Shown here piece after piece: positions 1 to 11,823 of a stretch of 64,000 nucleotides of DNA (within the stretch, counting starts at the first letter, position 1; each line of letters begins with the position of its first letter). Origin of the DNA: Glossina fuscipes. Its lineage: Eukaryota; Arthropoda; Insecta; Diptera; Glossinidae. Under the pieces are notes generated by a model that worked only from the letters and a program-made list of their open reading frames with translations, was not told the origin of the DNA and did not search any database. The position numbers and the translations under genes were made by a program. The DNA is taken from the NCBI RefSeq assembly GCF_014805625.2, contig NW_023998414.1, positions 38,956,575 through 39,020,574 on the forward strand, in the 5' to 3' direction.

Positions 1-166
1 TTAAACATACGTTTGCGTATTCATGTTTACAGACAGACGTAAATACCGACAGCAAGAGCAGTTCGATTAAAGCAAAGCACAACAACAATCTTTTATTAAT
101 GTTTACTACAATTATCGGCCGCGTTATGTAATTACATATGAGTCAACATATAAGAGGGCACGCACG

Positions 167-204
<38 letters not shown>

Positions 205-500
205 TATATAGTATATCATACAAAACACTTATCTTAGCTAACATATACCAGCGCACTCACACATGCCTTTTATTTGCCTAGACTTAATTTCATGATTTAT
301 ATTGTATACATACACACACGCAAACACACACATTTACTTAGTTTACAAGAAAGGCCGGCATGGGAAACGCTTAGTGTCACCTCCCCCTCATTACGGAATG
401 GGAAGGCGAGTGAAGAAATTCATTTATAAATGCGGTTATGAAATGAAAAATTTGTTACCTATTAACGACCATTTGAATTTGCTTGCCTAAGGATTTGAAA
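1..500. other. Spacer with (TA)n microsatellite, no gene seen
   Basis: AT-rich sequence holding a (TA)n run near 172-211 and scattered CA-rich pieces near 310-335. A 62-codon open frame at 302-490 begins at a TTG codon and first reads through the CA repeat, so it is treated as a chance frame. No splice-flanked coding block, tRNA or promoter could be supported. Confidence 0.5.
172..211. repeat. (TA)n microsatellite
   Basis: Alternating TA run with one interruption (TAGATATA) near its right end. Self-complementary and able to form a cruciform or slipped structure. Confidence 0.9.
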
Positions 501-514
501 GAAATGTTTATTTT

Positions 515-922
515 ATGCAAATATCCAAGAAATTTTTAATGCACTTTTTCAGAATATACGCAAACGAGAATGGAAGAAGAAAAAAAAAAAAAAAAACGCT
601 TATCTTACGAGAAGAATACAAAAGAGAGTTAATTCGAAATTTTGCTCAACGTCTGCTACATCTTGCTCCCGTCTCTTTGTCAGAATGTAAATTTCGTGAC
701 CGAATAAGTCAAGCCTTGTCAAGTCTAGGCGATGAACGTCTACTAAAGATCGCGGCGCGGTTTGATAGTAATTTTCAGTTCGAAGCCGCTACAGATTGAT
801 GATCAAGTTTGGCAGTATGTTGTCGATCTTTTTCTTTACCATATTACGGCCGTTTTTTTTTCGAACATTTACCTCCATGTCTATCATCTATTATTGGCTG
901 GTTGTCTTTCAGAGAGTTTGTA
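515..922 (+). pseudogene. Possible broken coding segment in a GC-richer block
   Basis: An open frame runs 515-799 and ends at TGA-TGA. Its second half reads like ordinary protein: after a lysine run encoded by poly-A it goes REEYKRELIRNFAQRLL, then SLGDERLLKIAARFDSN. Just past the stops, a +1 shifted frame continues with DQVWQYVVDLFLYHITAVFF and closes at TAG near 920-922. By eye, GC is clearly higher (mid-40s percent over about 640-800) than in the surroundings. I do not recognise the family. It may be a decayed gene or retrocopy with one frameshift, or simply a chance frame in GC-richer DNA. The poly-A-encoded lysines argue against the N-terminal part being real. Confidence 0.2.
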
Positions 923-2872
923 GATTCGTATTACTATCCTGGCCTCCGTTAAGGTTAGATCATCGCATAATAGGTCACCCTTCTTTTTGTTCTCCAAAAC
1001 ATGGAAACTTATCGTTTTCGAGACGCACTTTAATGCTACTGTCGACTGTTGGTGTACTCGTGAGCTTTTATTCGTTGCTTCTTCAAAACGAATCGATTTT
1101 ACGACTCGTTTCCCAACCTTCTTCGCATCATTCTCTCATTCAACCGCATATGGGACACAATTTTTACGGGTCTAATACTTTTTCCATCATCCACTGGGTA
1201 GGTAGTCTTTGCTCTTGGATTGTATTCTCTGCTCACTTGCACATGAGAGCGTAGACGCGTTTTTCATCATTATCATAAATAGGATAAGTAATGAATGATA
1301 AAAATACTTTTTATTTTCCACAAAGTCGGTAATTTTTCCCAGTAAAGTTCCGCGATCTAAAGAAGCAACTGTAAAGTAAAGCCATTTTTTTTTGTAAGAT
1401 CGATGAAAAGTTTTTTATGCGTTCATAAAACAATAAAATTACAACTTAGATCATATTACTAGATAACGGCCCATTTTGTCGAAAGAGCCATTCGTTCCGA
1501 ATAAGGTGTAAGATTAAATCCATTTTCCGTTCAAATTCGCTTGACTTTATGTTTGATGTTGCACAATAATCCTTTGAGCCGTATAATTATTTACGCGAAA
1601 CGGGTTAGCAGCATATTTTCTTATAAAGCCCGATTGATCAATGGTCTTGTTCGCTATTATAATAGAGTATTAGATTGTTGGCAATGCCCCGCGGAGGAAA
1701 CCCTGGAATCGTTCTTTCCTAGTACACTTAGACTTTAAAATGTAATTAGAGTCGCGTGCGTAAAAGTTCCGTTTCAGGGTTACTTGTGAAAAGCTTTCTA
1801 GTTACCAGAGCTGTAAACTGTTGCGAGAGCAATTTTCATGAGTTTCTTCGAATCAGTTTTTGTTTGAAATGTTTACAATATCTCGAACGAAAAACGATTT
1901 GTGATTTTTTAGAATGTAGTCACAAAAACCATCTCTTGGACTGATTGTAAGAAGTAATAATAAAGAAAATGATATAAGGGTACAATCTTTTGCGGCAGGC
2001 AAAAATATTAAAGCTTATAACTTGGGCATCAAAGAAATTAAATTAATTTCATACACTAACGCATTAACTCTGCCATAAAAGTAAAAAGAACAAGTAACAG
2101 TAAGTAAGCGTGGCTTCTTAAAAGAAAATTCACTCATAGTTCAACGTAAATATGCCTAACTAAGTTTACAGCAGATTAGCTCTCATCGCAGTAAAAATAT
2201 AAAACATTCAAAGGTACATAAATGAAACTAAGAGATGGATATACATACTATCCATTATATAGCATTACATATGATTGTGAGGCGAGCACCATATCTGGTT
2301 TAATGCCCGAGAAACAATTCTCTCAACAATTTCATTTTTCTCTGTCAAGGAGAATTTATGATATGAATCCTTAAAGTCTTTACATATGACCCGCAAAGGC
2401 GAGCATACTGATAAAGGCGAATAGAGAGTAAGAAATTGAAGTAATCTAATGAGCTTATAGTAAGGTAACGGTGTTCTGTTCAACACGTCGTCACGAGGTA
2501 GGTGTAAAACCTTCAACGAAAGCTGCAAAGTAATTAGTTACGGACTTGTCCTGCTCTGATCAGCCATCAAAGTTATTTAATGATAGGAAAGGGTAATAAA
2601 ACGAAGAATGAGCATTAACAAATCAGAAAATTGTATTCGGTCGTGACCGAATATTTTATACCCGTAATCGTTACCCTAAAAAAGACAAAAAAAGTAAAAG
2701 AACTACATTTACATACTCTGCATGGAATATGGAGTGGACGGGGCTGATTTTCTCTAGTTTCAAAATAAAAATTTTCGTCGCATAGACGTATGGGCATTGT
2801 AGGCATGTTCTTTGGAAAATTTAAAAACTTCTGGTCACTACCAAATGCATTTACATTACAAATTTGTAAGCC
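923..2872. other. GC-richer spacer with overlapping short frames
   Basis: Several short frames overlap here: 796-1254 and 987-1175 in different frames on the plus strand, then 1541-1738, 1756-1944, and 2265-2528 on the minus strand. None has a recognisable domain. The 796-1254 frame contains a hydrophobic stretch (TLMLLSTVGVLVSFYSLLLQ, about residues 78-97), but the overlap of frames over the same DNA means at most one can be real. Base composition is less AT-rich than most of the window, as in the neighbouring candidate pseudogenes. No RNA gene was identified. Confidence 0.35.
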
Positions 2873-3427
2873 GTGTCTTCATTATCGCTAACGGGAGAAT
2901 TTTTACTACAAATACCAGATGATCAGGCAGATGAGGGGCAGGCGAGCAGGGTCTCTCGGGCAGAACTCTCCATTCGAGTTGCAACAATGTACCCTTGGCA
3001 ACTTCTGCAGCGTACAAGCGAATGTTATCATGCGAAAGGGTTGACTTTTCGCCCGTTAACCGCTATTGCTGGTATTTTTTGCAACAATACATCAATCGAT
3101 AGACGTCTGTAGCAACAGTTTCATTCGTTTTTAGTAGCTCGTAGTCGATTACACCTTGCTGATCGCACTGCTGATATGAATAGGAAAACTTTGCGGCCAT
3201 GGATATTCCGCTTCGGTGTCGATATGGATGGACGGCTCGCCTGGACTAACCTACTAATCGACTTTTTTGCACTTGACCTTGTTGAAGTAGAAAAATCTTC
3301 TGTTTTTGCCTGGCAAGCAATGAGATTGCGACGTTGGAACGGCTCAGAGTTGCATTTTCACTCATTTTCGTCAAGTCTTCCTTCCTTTCAGGTCTTTCCC
3401 ATCCATTCATCAAAATTGCCACTTTGA
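2873..3427 (+). pseudogene. Long frame interrupted by a single TAG
   Basis: The frames 2873-3112 and 3176-3427 are in the same phase. Reading through the TAG at 3110-3112 gives about 185 codons with only that one stop. The translation includes RVATMYPWQLLQRTSECYHA before the stop, and after it FLVARSRLHLADRTADMNRK and FGVDMDGRLAWTNLLIDFF. The segment is GC-richer than the rest of the window, which lowers stop frequency by itself. No known domain or catalytic motif was recognised. It starts at a TTG codon, not ATG, so if real it would be an exon or a relic rather than a complete gene. A minus-strand frame (3246-3515) overlaps it, which reduces confidence. Confidence 0.2.
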
Positions 3428-5264
3428 AACCTTTGAAACTAAAGCCCGCAATTTGGATATAATGAAGCACAATCACTATAAGTGTTGGATGGGCTTTGGC
3501 AGCAGATTTCTTCAAACCAGATCACCACAAAGGCGATGAATGCAATGGAAAAGCTTTTAAATTATCGAATTTAACAGTTAAGAAAAAAAAAAAAAAAAAA
3601 ATACATGCAAGCACTTACTACTAATTTTAGGATTATAATCGTGATACAGAATAAGCCATAAAGGCGGAAAGGCAAGTAAACCGTTACGATTGAATCGATT
3701 CATCTATGCTCACCATAAGAAACTTCAAAAGCTTGCTTCACAATTATTTTGAAAACTTTATATAATTTTTATGTCTCTTGCTGCAGTTGTAACAAGCACA
3801 CATATATTTCGTAGTTCGAGTGTATTTTATATACGTAAAAGTATGTTTTATTTTGTCGAAATTCGCAATAGAAGCGAAAATTTTCTTTTATATAAACGAT
3901 TGACAAAAAGAATTGAAAACATATTTTCCAGGCATATGTTAATTTGTTTGAGTTGTGTGTGTGTGTTTCGAATCTGTGAATATCGTGCTACATAATTTGA
4001 AATCGATGAGCTTTGTCAGACCGCCCGGATATCCGTTCGTTTGCCTAATGTGTGATGTTGAAAAGCCGGTGGCCGCAAAAAATCGGCTTAAAATACCGAA
4101 ATTTCCTTTGCATATATATTTAGCTGATGGCCGTACCTAGAATTTACAAATGGACTTCTGTCGTACGTTTAAATGATTGAGATATAACTTGGTCATAAGA
4201 AAGAAGAAGAACATGTTAAAGGCCCGTTTAAATGTTATTATGATCAGATCGATAACGCATGCATAGCTTGAGGTGATGGCTAGGAAAAATTCTTCCCAAC
4301 TATGACTATAAATCTTTTACTTACTTTATCGGGTATTAAAATAAATAAATAAATAAAATATATCTGCGTGAGTGGCCGATTAGGCAAAGTATTAACTACA
4401 ACTAACTAATAACTCAATCGGGGTGGCTTGAAATCTCACGTGCCGTGGAGTTGCGAATAAAGCCGATAGATAGCCTTAGATGCTAATGCTTTAGGAATTT
4501 AGTCTTGGAATTTACTTTTCTGCCTAAATCAATTAATTAATAACAATAATAATAATAAATAAATTTTGTTGTATGTTGAATTTTAATAAAACATCGAAAC
4601 GGCCGAAATTGTGTGCCTTGAAATGATAGATGGCAAAAAATGAATGAATTAGAAAAATACAGGTGGAAAACGGGCGCGTATTACGAATTATTAATTGATT
4701 AAGTTTTATAATCAGAATTGAAATGCGCTATAATTGAAAGTTATCTTGAGTGACACAATCGTTAATTCAAGTAAGTATAAGAGCCCGAGAGAAATAATTA
4801 GCGAACAAAGAGAAGAAAATCAAGAGGCAATTACGTAACAATATAAATAATTTGAAAGCGTCTTTAATGGCATTGCTAATGTTGTAATGCCGCCAAAAGG
4901 GAAATGCGAGAGCAGCAGTCAGTTCTCTTCTTTTTTTTTTTTTTTTTTTTTTAATTTCTTTTGCTGGATACGTAAAACGTGCATATATATGTATATAGGT
5001 TTGTAGTACATGGTTAATACAAGAAATGAAATGAGCAATTATAGCAACACCTGCTTCTCTTTGCGATCTTATTAGCATATAAATGAAATTGAAATAGTTT
5101 TAAAAACATCAAACAACAACAACACATTTCCCTCATGCCGAACACCATAAAGCGTTGATGATGATAATGTTGACGAGCCGAACAATAAAGCATACACAGG
5201 ATTTTAACAAGTTCAATATGATGATACAAAGAGTTTATAGTTGCTTGTTCGTATGTAGGATTCT

Positions 5265-5315
5265 ACACATACATACATACATACATACATACACACACAA
5301 ACACACACACACACA
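5265..5315. repeat. Compound (ACAT)n-(CA)n microsatellite
   Basis: About six ACAT units run directly into CA repeats with one AAAC interruption. Confidence 0.9.
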
Positions 5316-5703
5316 TTATAAGTATCAAATGCTTTTATTTACTGGCGAATGATGTTAAATATCATGCGAGTCTCATATCTACAAAGCAGTAAAGAGTTTC
5401 AGGGCAAAAATTTCCATAGACTGTAGTGCAAAATTTTCTTGCAAAAATTAAAACAGGCATACAGTTGATGGCTGCATATACAATGAATGAGACAAGAAGC
5501 AACAACAAAGGATTCATATATGGAAAGGATAATCTATAACAGTGTATCCAAAATAATTACTTTGCTTTGCTCTCAAAGGGGTAATGAATTTTTCTCTTCG
5601 AAAACGGTTTGACAAAATTTTGATTGCCAATTTAATTGAGATGCTTGCTTGACTTGGCCTACGGTTGCTTGATTCTGAATAAATTAAAGTCAAGTCCATA
5701 TTT

Positions 5704-5770
5704 AAAAAAAAAAAAAAAAAAAAAATAAACAAATAAACAAACAAACAAACAAACAAACAAACAAATAAAT
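5704..5770. repeat. Poly-A followed by (AAAC)n microsatellite
   Basis: A run of about 22 A (5704-5725) is followed by AAAC/AAAT tetranucleotides to about 5770. This A-rich start followed by a tetramer array resembles microsatellites that grow from the A-tail of an inserted retroposon, but no element body was recognised next to it. Confidence 0.85.
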
Positions 5771-6918
5771 GCAATGCAAACAGACAAATTTTTTTTGTAA
5801 TATCATAGTCAAAAAATGAAACGGAAATCCAATCCAAAAAAGTGATATCAGCGATAGCAAAGCGTGCTCTCAAGCGTGCGTAATTCAGTAACTTTTTGCC
5901 ACTCTCTATACCTCTTCATTGCTACGGTAGCATAGAAATCCTGCGGTCATTGGTGAAAGTGATTTTCTAGAACGTGAAAGGTACTGAAGATTTGTTTGAT
6001 TCACTTCTCATCAATTTCTTCTACATCGACTTGTCCAATTGAGATCAGCTTTAAATCGATTTGATCGTTTGCTATTGGATGCCTATAGTTAATAAGCGAC
6101 AAATTTGCTTCGAATCTGAATCAGAGACAATAGATGTCGTTCTTTATTTTTATTTTTGTATTTTTTTTTTTTGTCATAAAAATTATGTTAATAGTGTACC
6201 GGATCGTGTTCAGCATTATCTTTTTCGACTGATATCATTGCGCGTTCTTCTTCTTCACTTTTCATTAAACTCGCATTTCTCGCATATTAAGGATGAATAA
6301 ATGTTTGCTTTATTACTGTTATGATGAATGAAATAATATTGTTTTTACAATGTATGTGAAATTATGTGTGAATGCGTATGAATAGCTTTGTACTGATTTA
6401 ATCGGTCTAGCGATCAACAAAAGCGATTTATTAAATTTTCATTTATTTTTTTTTTTTAATAAGGTCGTGTTTATTCGATGTTTGCATTATAGTTTTCAAG
6501 CTAATGATACGGTAATGTTTGTTGTTTTAATAATTTAGAAAGTGCATGCTCTCATGACATAACCTGAATATTTCAAATATGCCAACCAGTAAAGTTCGTA
6601 GGAAAGCTGTCTTTATCGCTTACCTTGAGGCAATAGCAATAGCAATAGGAATAGGAATAGCATTTATATTATAGGTGGTAGGTAGGATGGTTGTATTAGT
6701 TAAACAAGTTTGCTATTGTTGTTGCACGTAACAATAATGCTACTTAACAACAAGTCCGACGAAAGAAAACTTTAGTCGTGATCAACATGAGTCACATAAT
6801 GCAAAGACTTTATTTTCTTCAACTGTATTATTTCGTCTTGTTTCGGTGTCTTGATATTTTATTGCAGTTTCAACTTGTTTTATGATTATTTTCTTGCTTC
6901 TCAAACTTTCCATTATAG

Positions 6919-6957
6919 TTTTTCTCGTTTTTCTCGTTTTTCTCGTTTTTCTCGTTT
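6919..6957. repeat. 9-bp minisatellite (CGTTTTTCT)n
   Basis: Four near-identical tandem copies of a nonamer containing TTTTTCTCG. The translated frames read RFSRFSRFS on the plus strand and KTRKTRKTR on the minus strand, so both overlapping ORFs (6782-7012 and 6851-7072) are repeat artefacts. Confidence 0.85.
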
Positions 6958-7497
6958 CTGTTTTCTTTTCTTTCCCGCCAATTACAGAAAAGAACGTGAT
7001 ATTAAGTTTCAAGGTAAAAACAAATTGATGTTATGTTTGGGTGTGTGTGTTTACGATGTTGTTGTGTGTTGAAAAGTTTTGTATACAATTTCCGCAAATA
7101 TGTCTGAACAACGTCTTCGGTACGTTTGTAAAAACTTCTTCGAAAGAAGTAAATTGTAGCGCTATATACACAAGCATATAACTTTTAAATCACCTCAACA
7201 CGATCTAAATACACAGCCATACATACATAAAAGACGCCGCGTTTGTAACAAACAGAAGAAAGAAGCTTCTATTATGTATTTCTAATACGTTGGAATGTTT
7301 AACGTATAATGTGTATATGTGTGCAGGCGTTTGTGTGCATTTACGTTTCCACTTGAGTTCAGTTTCTATTTTTGTTTGAATGTATGTAACAATTACTGCA
7401 ATAATTATCTGGCAATGCTACGTATGAATGTATTTACGTTAACATGTTATTTTCTCTAACATCAAACGAACGTTTACTTACCTGACCGTGTGTGTAA

Positions 7498-7499
<2 letters not shown>

Positions 7500-7532
<33 letters not shown>
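7500..7532. repeat. (GT)n microsatellite
   Basis: About 16 uninterrupted TG dinucleotides. Alternating purine-pyrimidine sequence of this type can adopt Z-DNA. Confidence 0.9.
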
Positions 7533-7536
<4 letters not shown>

Positions 7537-7644
7537 AGTTCATGATTTATTTCCGCTAAATATATTACTAATTTTACAAATTATTACTGATACCCGCCGT
7601 CTATGCCGTAAACGTCAGCCATTCAGCCTTTATGTAAACGTATA

Positions 7645-7690
7645 AACATATATACATATACATATACATATATATATATATATTTATGTA
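7645..7690. repeat. (CATATA)n/(TA)n microsatellite
   Basis: Irregular CATATA units merge into a TA run. Confidence 0.8.
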
Positions 7691-8979
7691 TATTTATAAT
7701 TTGTACTTGAAATTGAATGCAAACATTTAAGCAATCCAAAGAAATTGTAAACTTAGCAACGCTTAGTACTTCGACTTCTCTGACCAATGTTGTCAGAGTA
7801 AAAAAGTTAAACTTAAGATATATGCGGATACATAATCTCTTTCCGAAGCTGATAGGCAAAAACTGCGATTACGTTTAAGTAAGCTATCATTCTCTCTAGT
7901 GAATCTTCGAAATTTGTAATATTTCTTAAAACTTCTTATAAAGATAATAACATATCCTCAGGCGGTCTGCGGCGGTAGATTGTGTTTTTGCGAAATTTTA
8001 CAAAATTTATCTAATTAAATAGTATTAAGATTAGATATGTGCGCCGCTTTATGTGTAAATCAAAGATCATACGTCATTATAATAATTACTTAAATCAGCA
8101 GTGATTATTTACTTGAGTTTGCTTATATTAGCCGATATCATGGCCTTGAGAATTTTTGTACTTGAGTATTTTATCATCGATTTGAATATTTAAGTAATGC
8201 TGTAAGAGTTGTTTCAAACCACATATAACCCCAATGCAAATAAAATGTATTTAGTTTGCAGTTGTGTGTGTGCGTATCAATAAACTATCTTCACTTAAAG
8301 TGTAATTGCAATGCTTCTATGAAATTGATTAGCAATAATTGTTTCGAGCAACTACCCGTACCACAGTATAGTGTATTACGGTTGCGGTTGGAACTACTAA
8401 TTGTGAGTTTATGATAATAAGATCAAACCGAAACCAAAAAAAAAAAAATAAATAAAAGGAATGAATGAGTGAATGAGAATCTCTTGATTTGATTGATATA
8501 TGCATTTGGATGAATTTTTCTAAAGTCTTGTTTAATATTAATATTTGTACCTCGTTTTTGAACAAATACAAGGAATGCAAGGAACTTCGCTACATCGATA
8601 AGCTATGTAAATGCATTTAAGAATTACTTGAACGTTTAAAATCTCCGTTCATTTTCAATGCGCTAACTGAAGCTATGTTATTCGTGATTATCATGATTAT
8701 AATTATGATATTTATACACTGATGACTGTCCCTTGCAGTTAGCATATATTTTCAATTGTTTTCTCTCTTTTTCTTTTTCTTAAAGAATAATGCATAATAA
8801 CTACGTGAAGGATAGACATATGCTGAGATTATCGTTTCGGACGTTATACTTATATATTTACAGCAAAGGATACGAATACATTCTTAGTGTTCATTGAAGG
8901 CCGATACGAAAAGTCTTCTTAGTGCAAAGAAACTAATATGAGGCACAAAAACCAATAAAGAATGTATATATATATATAT

Positions 8980-9037
8980 AATCCTTTCATAATCATCATT
9001 ATCCTTTCATAATCATAATCATCATTATGAAAGGATT
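8980..9037. repeat. Direct repeat plus 13-bp perfect stem-loop
   Basis: A unit beginning ATCCTTTCATAATCAT occurs twice in tandem (8981 and 9001). The second copy forms a perfect 13-bp stem: ATCCTTTCATAAT at 9001-9013 pairs with ATTATGAAAGGAT at 9024-9036 around a 10-nt loop. The first copy can compete for the same right arm (about 11 bp). A (TA)n run lies immediately upstream. Confidence 0.85.
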
Positions 9038-9051
9038 AAAAATCGAATGTT

Positions 9052-9074
9052 AAGTTATGACGGCGTCATAACTT
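9052..9074. repeat. 23-bp near-perfect palindrome
   Basis: AAGTTATGACG and CGTCATAACTT are 11-bp inverted arms around a single central G at 9063. Each arm contains a TGACG / CGTCA core, the half-site of CREB/ATF-type bZIP factors. A dyad-symmetric protein-binding site is therefore possible. No adjacent gene start was identified. Confidence 0.8.
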
Positions 9075-9330
9075 GGTAAGTGTTACTTGTAAATATTTCT
9101 TTCATATTTTAGTAAATAGTAGAACCGTTGGGTTCCTTTTCCAACCAGAGACCACATAACGCGACTAGATGACGGAGAAGTTTGGCGACAGCCATGCAAA
9201 GATTGTTCTCTTGTTTGAAATAACTTTACTAAGCCGATTTGTGAGCCAATTTGATCGATAACCATTTGCCATCTTCTTGTCAAAAGCATTTTATTGTTAT
9301 TGCAATACTTCTGGTCATCGTATTCCCAAG

Positions 9331-9485
9331 ACTTTTTCGAAGCAACTGTACATCATTAAAGCATTTTCGCATCGAACAAAACGCATGTTACTTAGACGGG
9401 CTAGACGAGTTTCGGCGATATAGAGAATGCATCGAAACTTCTCTCTCAAATTCGCGAACAATACTTGATTTGAAGGATCTATCAG
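9331..9485 (+). CDS. Candidate internal exon with splice-like flanks
   Basis: Within an open frame at 9251-9493, a pyrimidine-containing stretch ending in CCCAAG at 9330 resembles a weak 3' splice site, and AG followed by GTATGT at 9486-9491 matches a good insect 5' splice site. The enclosed 155 bp translates as RLFRSNCTSLKHFRIEQNAC followed by LDGLDEFRRYRECIETSLSN, ending near DLKDLSG. It is less AT-rich than its flanks. No family was recognised and no partner exon was found. Splice-like motifs are common by chance, so this is a lead only. Confidence 0.15.
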
Positions 9486-9853
9486 GTATGTAGTGTTAGT
9501 GGGTTGTAGTTGCGTAAGAAAGAAAGTTGAATTTGATATTTAAATTATGCTTTGCATTAAATAAAGCAAAAGTTGCCCGGCCTCAATTTTCGAACACAGC
9601 AGCAGAGAGGTAGGAAATGTTTAGAAAGATTTCATAAAAAAAATGTAATAAAACTTGAGGTATGCACGAGTACATTTTAATAAATGATTTATTTAATGAT
9701 TATGGTTTTTTTTTTTTTTTTTTTTGGTTTACGCTTACGCTCTTGCAAAGGTATTTAATTATTGTATTAAACGTTGTTAGGGTTATCAACGTGTATTTTT
9801 GTGTGCTGCGTTTATTTATTTAATTACGGTTTGGTGTAACAAAGCAATCAATC

Positions 9854-9892
<39 letters not shown>

Positions 9893-10945
9893 TTATTTTT
9901 TTTTTATGTTTTACATGCACATATATATATATATATATATGTGTGTGCATATTTACGTGGATACTTGAATCCTTGATGATTTGAAAATGAATTGGATAAT
10001 ATTGAATGAATGAATGAATAGACGCAACAAACTGTGCGAATGAATGAATGAATGAAGAATAAATGAAATTACGAACTAATCGGCCGATAATTGATATGAA
10101 TTACGTACAGTTAGTTAAACCAATTATACAAAATATCTCTGATGTGATTTTCAAACCAATTTTATATTTATTGATAATTAAAAGCTATTGATTGTTGATG
10201 GCGATTGCTATTTGCAATGATGACGATAATAGTCACGATAATGATTATGATTATGATGATAATGAAGAATGATAATCGCGGGATGATCATAGCGTTGCGG
10301 ATACATTTGTCTTCAACAAAAAATTTAGTTGTATGTCGCTGGACATAAATGTGTACGTATAATATTTGCTATGTTGTTGTTGTTGTTGTTGTCGTTGTTG
10401 TCGTTGTTATTTCAAAACGATACAATGCAAAAAAAATAAATAAATAAATAAAAAGAAGAAATTTGCAAACAAATAAACAAAAATTAACAATTAATTTTTA
10501 CACATTCACAGCGAGATGCAAAAATGCTTCGTTTAGTTTGTTGTTATTTTCATTTTCATTTTTAAACGCCGTCGCTGTTCATTCTGCGAGATTAAATAAA
10601 GAAAGAAGAAAGAAGGAAAAAAAGCGGCATATGGCCATAACGGCTTAGGTCGAATTCTTTTGCATTCTCTATACCACTAACCGAATATATTTAACAAAAA
10701 AAAAAAGCTTCTAAATCATTTATTGATTTGCGACCTTTTGTTGTATATATATATATATATATATATATATGGAGATTTTCGTCAGCAAAGCGAAGAAAAA
10801 AAAATGTTATTAGCGAGAATGATGCCTTTAATGTTAGAATTTAAAGAAAATCAAGGCGTCTGAAGATCTACTCAGCTGTGCTGCCTCGTTCTCACGGCTA
10901 TAGTTTACTTGTGGTCTCCGAAGGAGGGCGCTAATCGAGGACATT

Positions 10946-10979
10946 TCTCTCTATATATGTATATATTATTATAGAGAGA
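10946..10979. repeat. 10-bp perfect stem-loop in a TA context
   Basis: TCTCTCTATA at 10946-10955 pairs with TATAGAGAGA at 10970-10979 around a 14-nt AT-only loop. Confidence 0.75.
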
Positions 10980-11187
10980 TTGCGTAATTTTAAAAGTGAT
11001 TTACGAAAGCTTATTTTAACTTAAGCTATGGCTCTACATCTTTAGGAAACCTCTAGAGGTAACCTCTGCATTACATAATTTATCAATTACTATCAAATTT
11101 GCCGAATTCAAGTTGTCATCGCAATCAAACTTGATGTAGTAATTTGACGCATTATTATCTTGGAAGACATTGATTGATTCATATTTC

Positions 11188-11218
11188 ATGAATGAATGAA
11201 TGAATGAATGAATGAATG
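11188..11218. repeat. (ATGA)n microsatellite
   Basis: Seven to eight tandem ATGA units. The same tetramer recurs imperfectly near 10005-10055. Confidence 0.9.
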
Positions 11219-11712
11219 CATGCGTGTACTTTGAGTTCCTTAAAATTTCATATTTCTTCTATCATACAATAAAAGCGAGAGTGCCAAGTGTGGAATTATT
11301 TTTATTAAAAATTTTCGTGAGTTAAATTCAACAGTCATAGTCTCTTTCAGTCACTCATATATTATTCTTTGAGTTTTATTCAGGATAAATAATTTCCTCT
11401 CTTCGCCTTTAATTATTGACTAATGGGATTAATGTAGCGATGATTTTTTTTTTTTGGGAATAATTTTGCAAACAAAAGTTGCATGGTTAACAATTTTTAA
11501 AACAAAAATTAAAATTTCATAAGTAAATCAACATTTATATGAACATTGAACTTTATGAGGTGCGGTATTGTCTTTGTTCTTTTCACAAGGTTCTCAATGC
11601 TATTTTCATGCTTTACAAACGGAACGACAAGACTGATATGCTCTTTCCTTTTGGTTATGAAAATCATGCAAGCATATATACACACAAAAACACAAATATA
11701 AATACAAGTGCA

Positions 11713-11715
<3 letters not shown>

Positions 11716-11760
<45 letters not shown>

Positions 11761-11770
11761 NNNNNNNNNN

Positions 11771-11816
<46 letters not shown>
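11716..11816. repeat. (CA)n microsatellite interrupted by assembly gap
   Basis: About 45 bp of CA lie left of a 10-N gap and about 46 bp right of it. True array length is unknown because the gap is inside the repeat. Confidence 0.9.
11761..11770. other. Assembly gap (10 N)
   Basis: Ten ambiguous bases inside a CA array. A fixed count of 10 suggests a placeholder, not a measured size. Confidence 0.99.

Positions 11817-11823
<7 letters not shown>

Larger units (their letters stand above)
3428..8979. other. Spacer, low-complexity rich, no gene supported
   Basis: Contains poly-A at 3583-3601, poly-T at 4930-4952, mixed tetranucleotide and dinucleotide repeats (itemised separately), and only short frames of 60-120 codons. 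The longest, 5514-5873 on the minus strand, spans the (AAAC)n and poly-A tract and its LFVCLFVCLFVYLF translation is a repeat artefact. The 4767-5078 minus frame likewise owes its KKKKKK block to poly-T. Nothing here has splice-flanked coding character that I could defend. Confidence 0.5.

Noticed and set aside
796..1254. 152-codon plus-strand frame with hydrophobic segments, possible transporter fragment
   Set aside because: It overlaps another equally open frame (987-1175), has no recognisable family signature and starts amid the stops ending the upstream frame. Its region is kept only as a GC-richer block.
3955..4140. Frame with a GTGTGTGTGT start and cysteine-containing translation
   Set aside because: Starts in a GT repeat, is only 61 codons, and no zinc-finger spacing or other motif is present.
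5514..5873. 119-codon minus-strand frame with LFVCLFVCLFVYLF, membrane-like
   Set aside because: The apparent membrane segment is encoded by (AAAC)n and poly-A.
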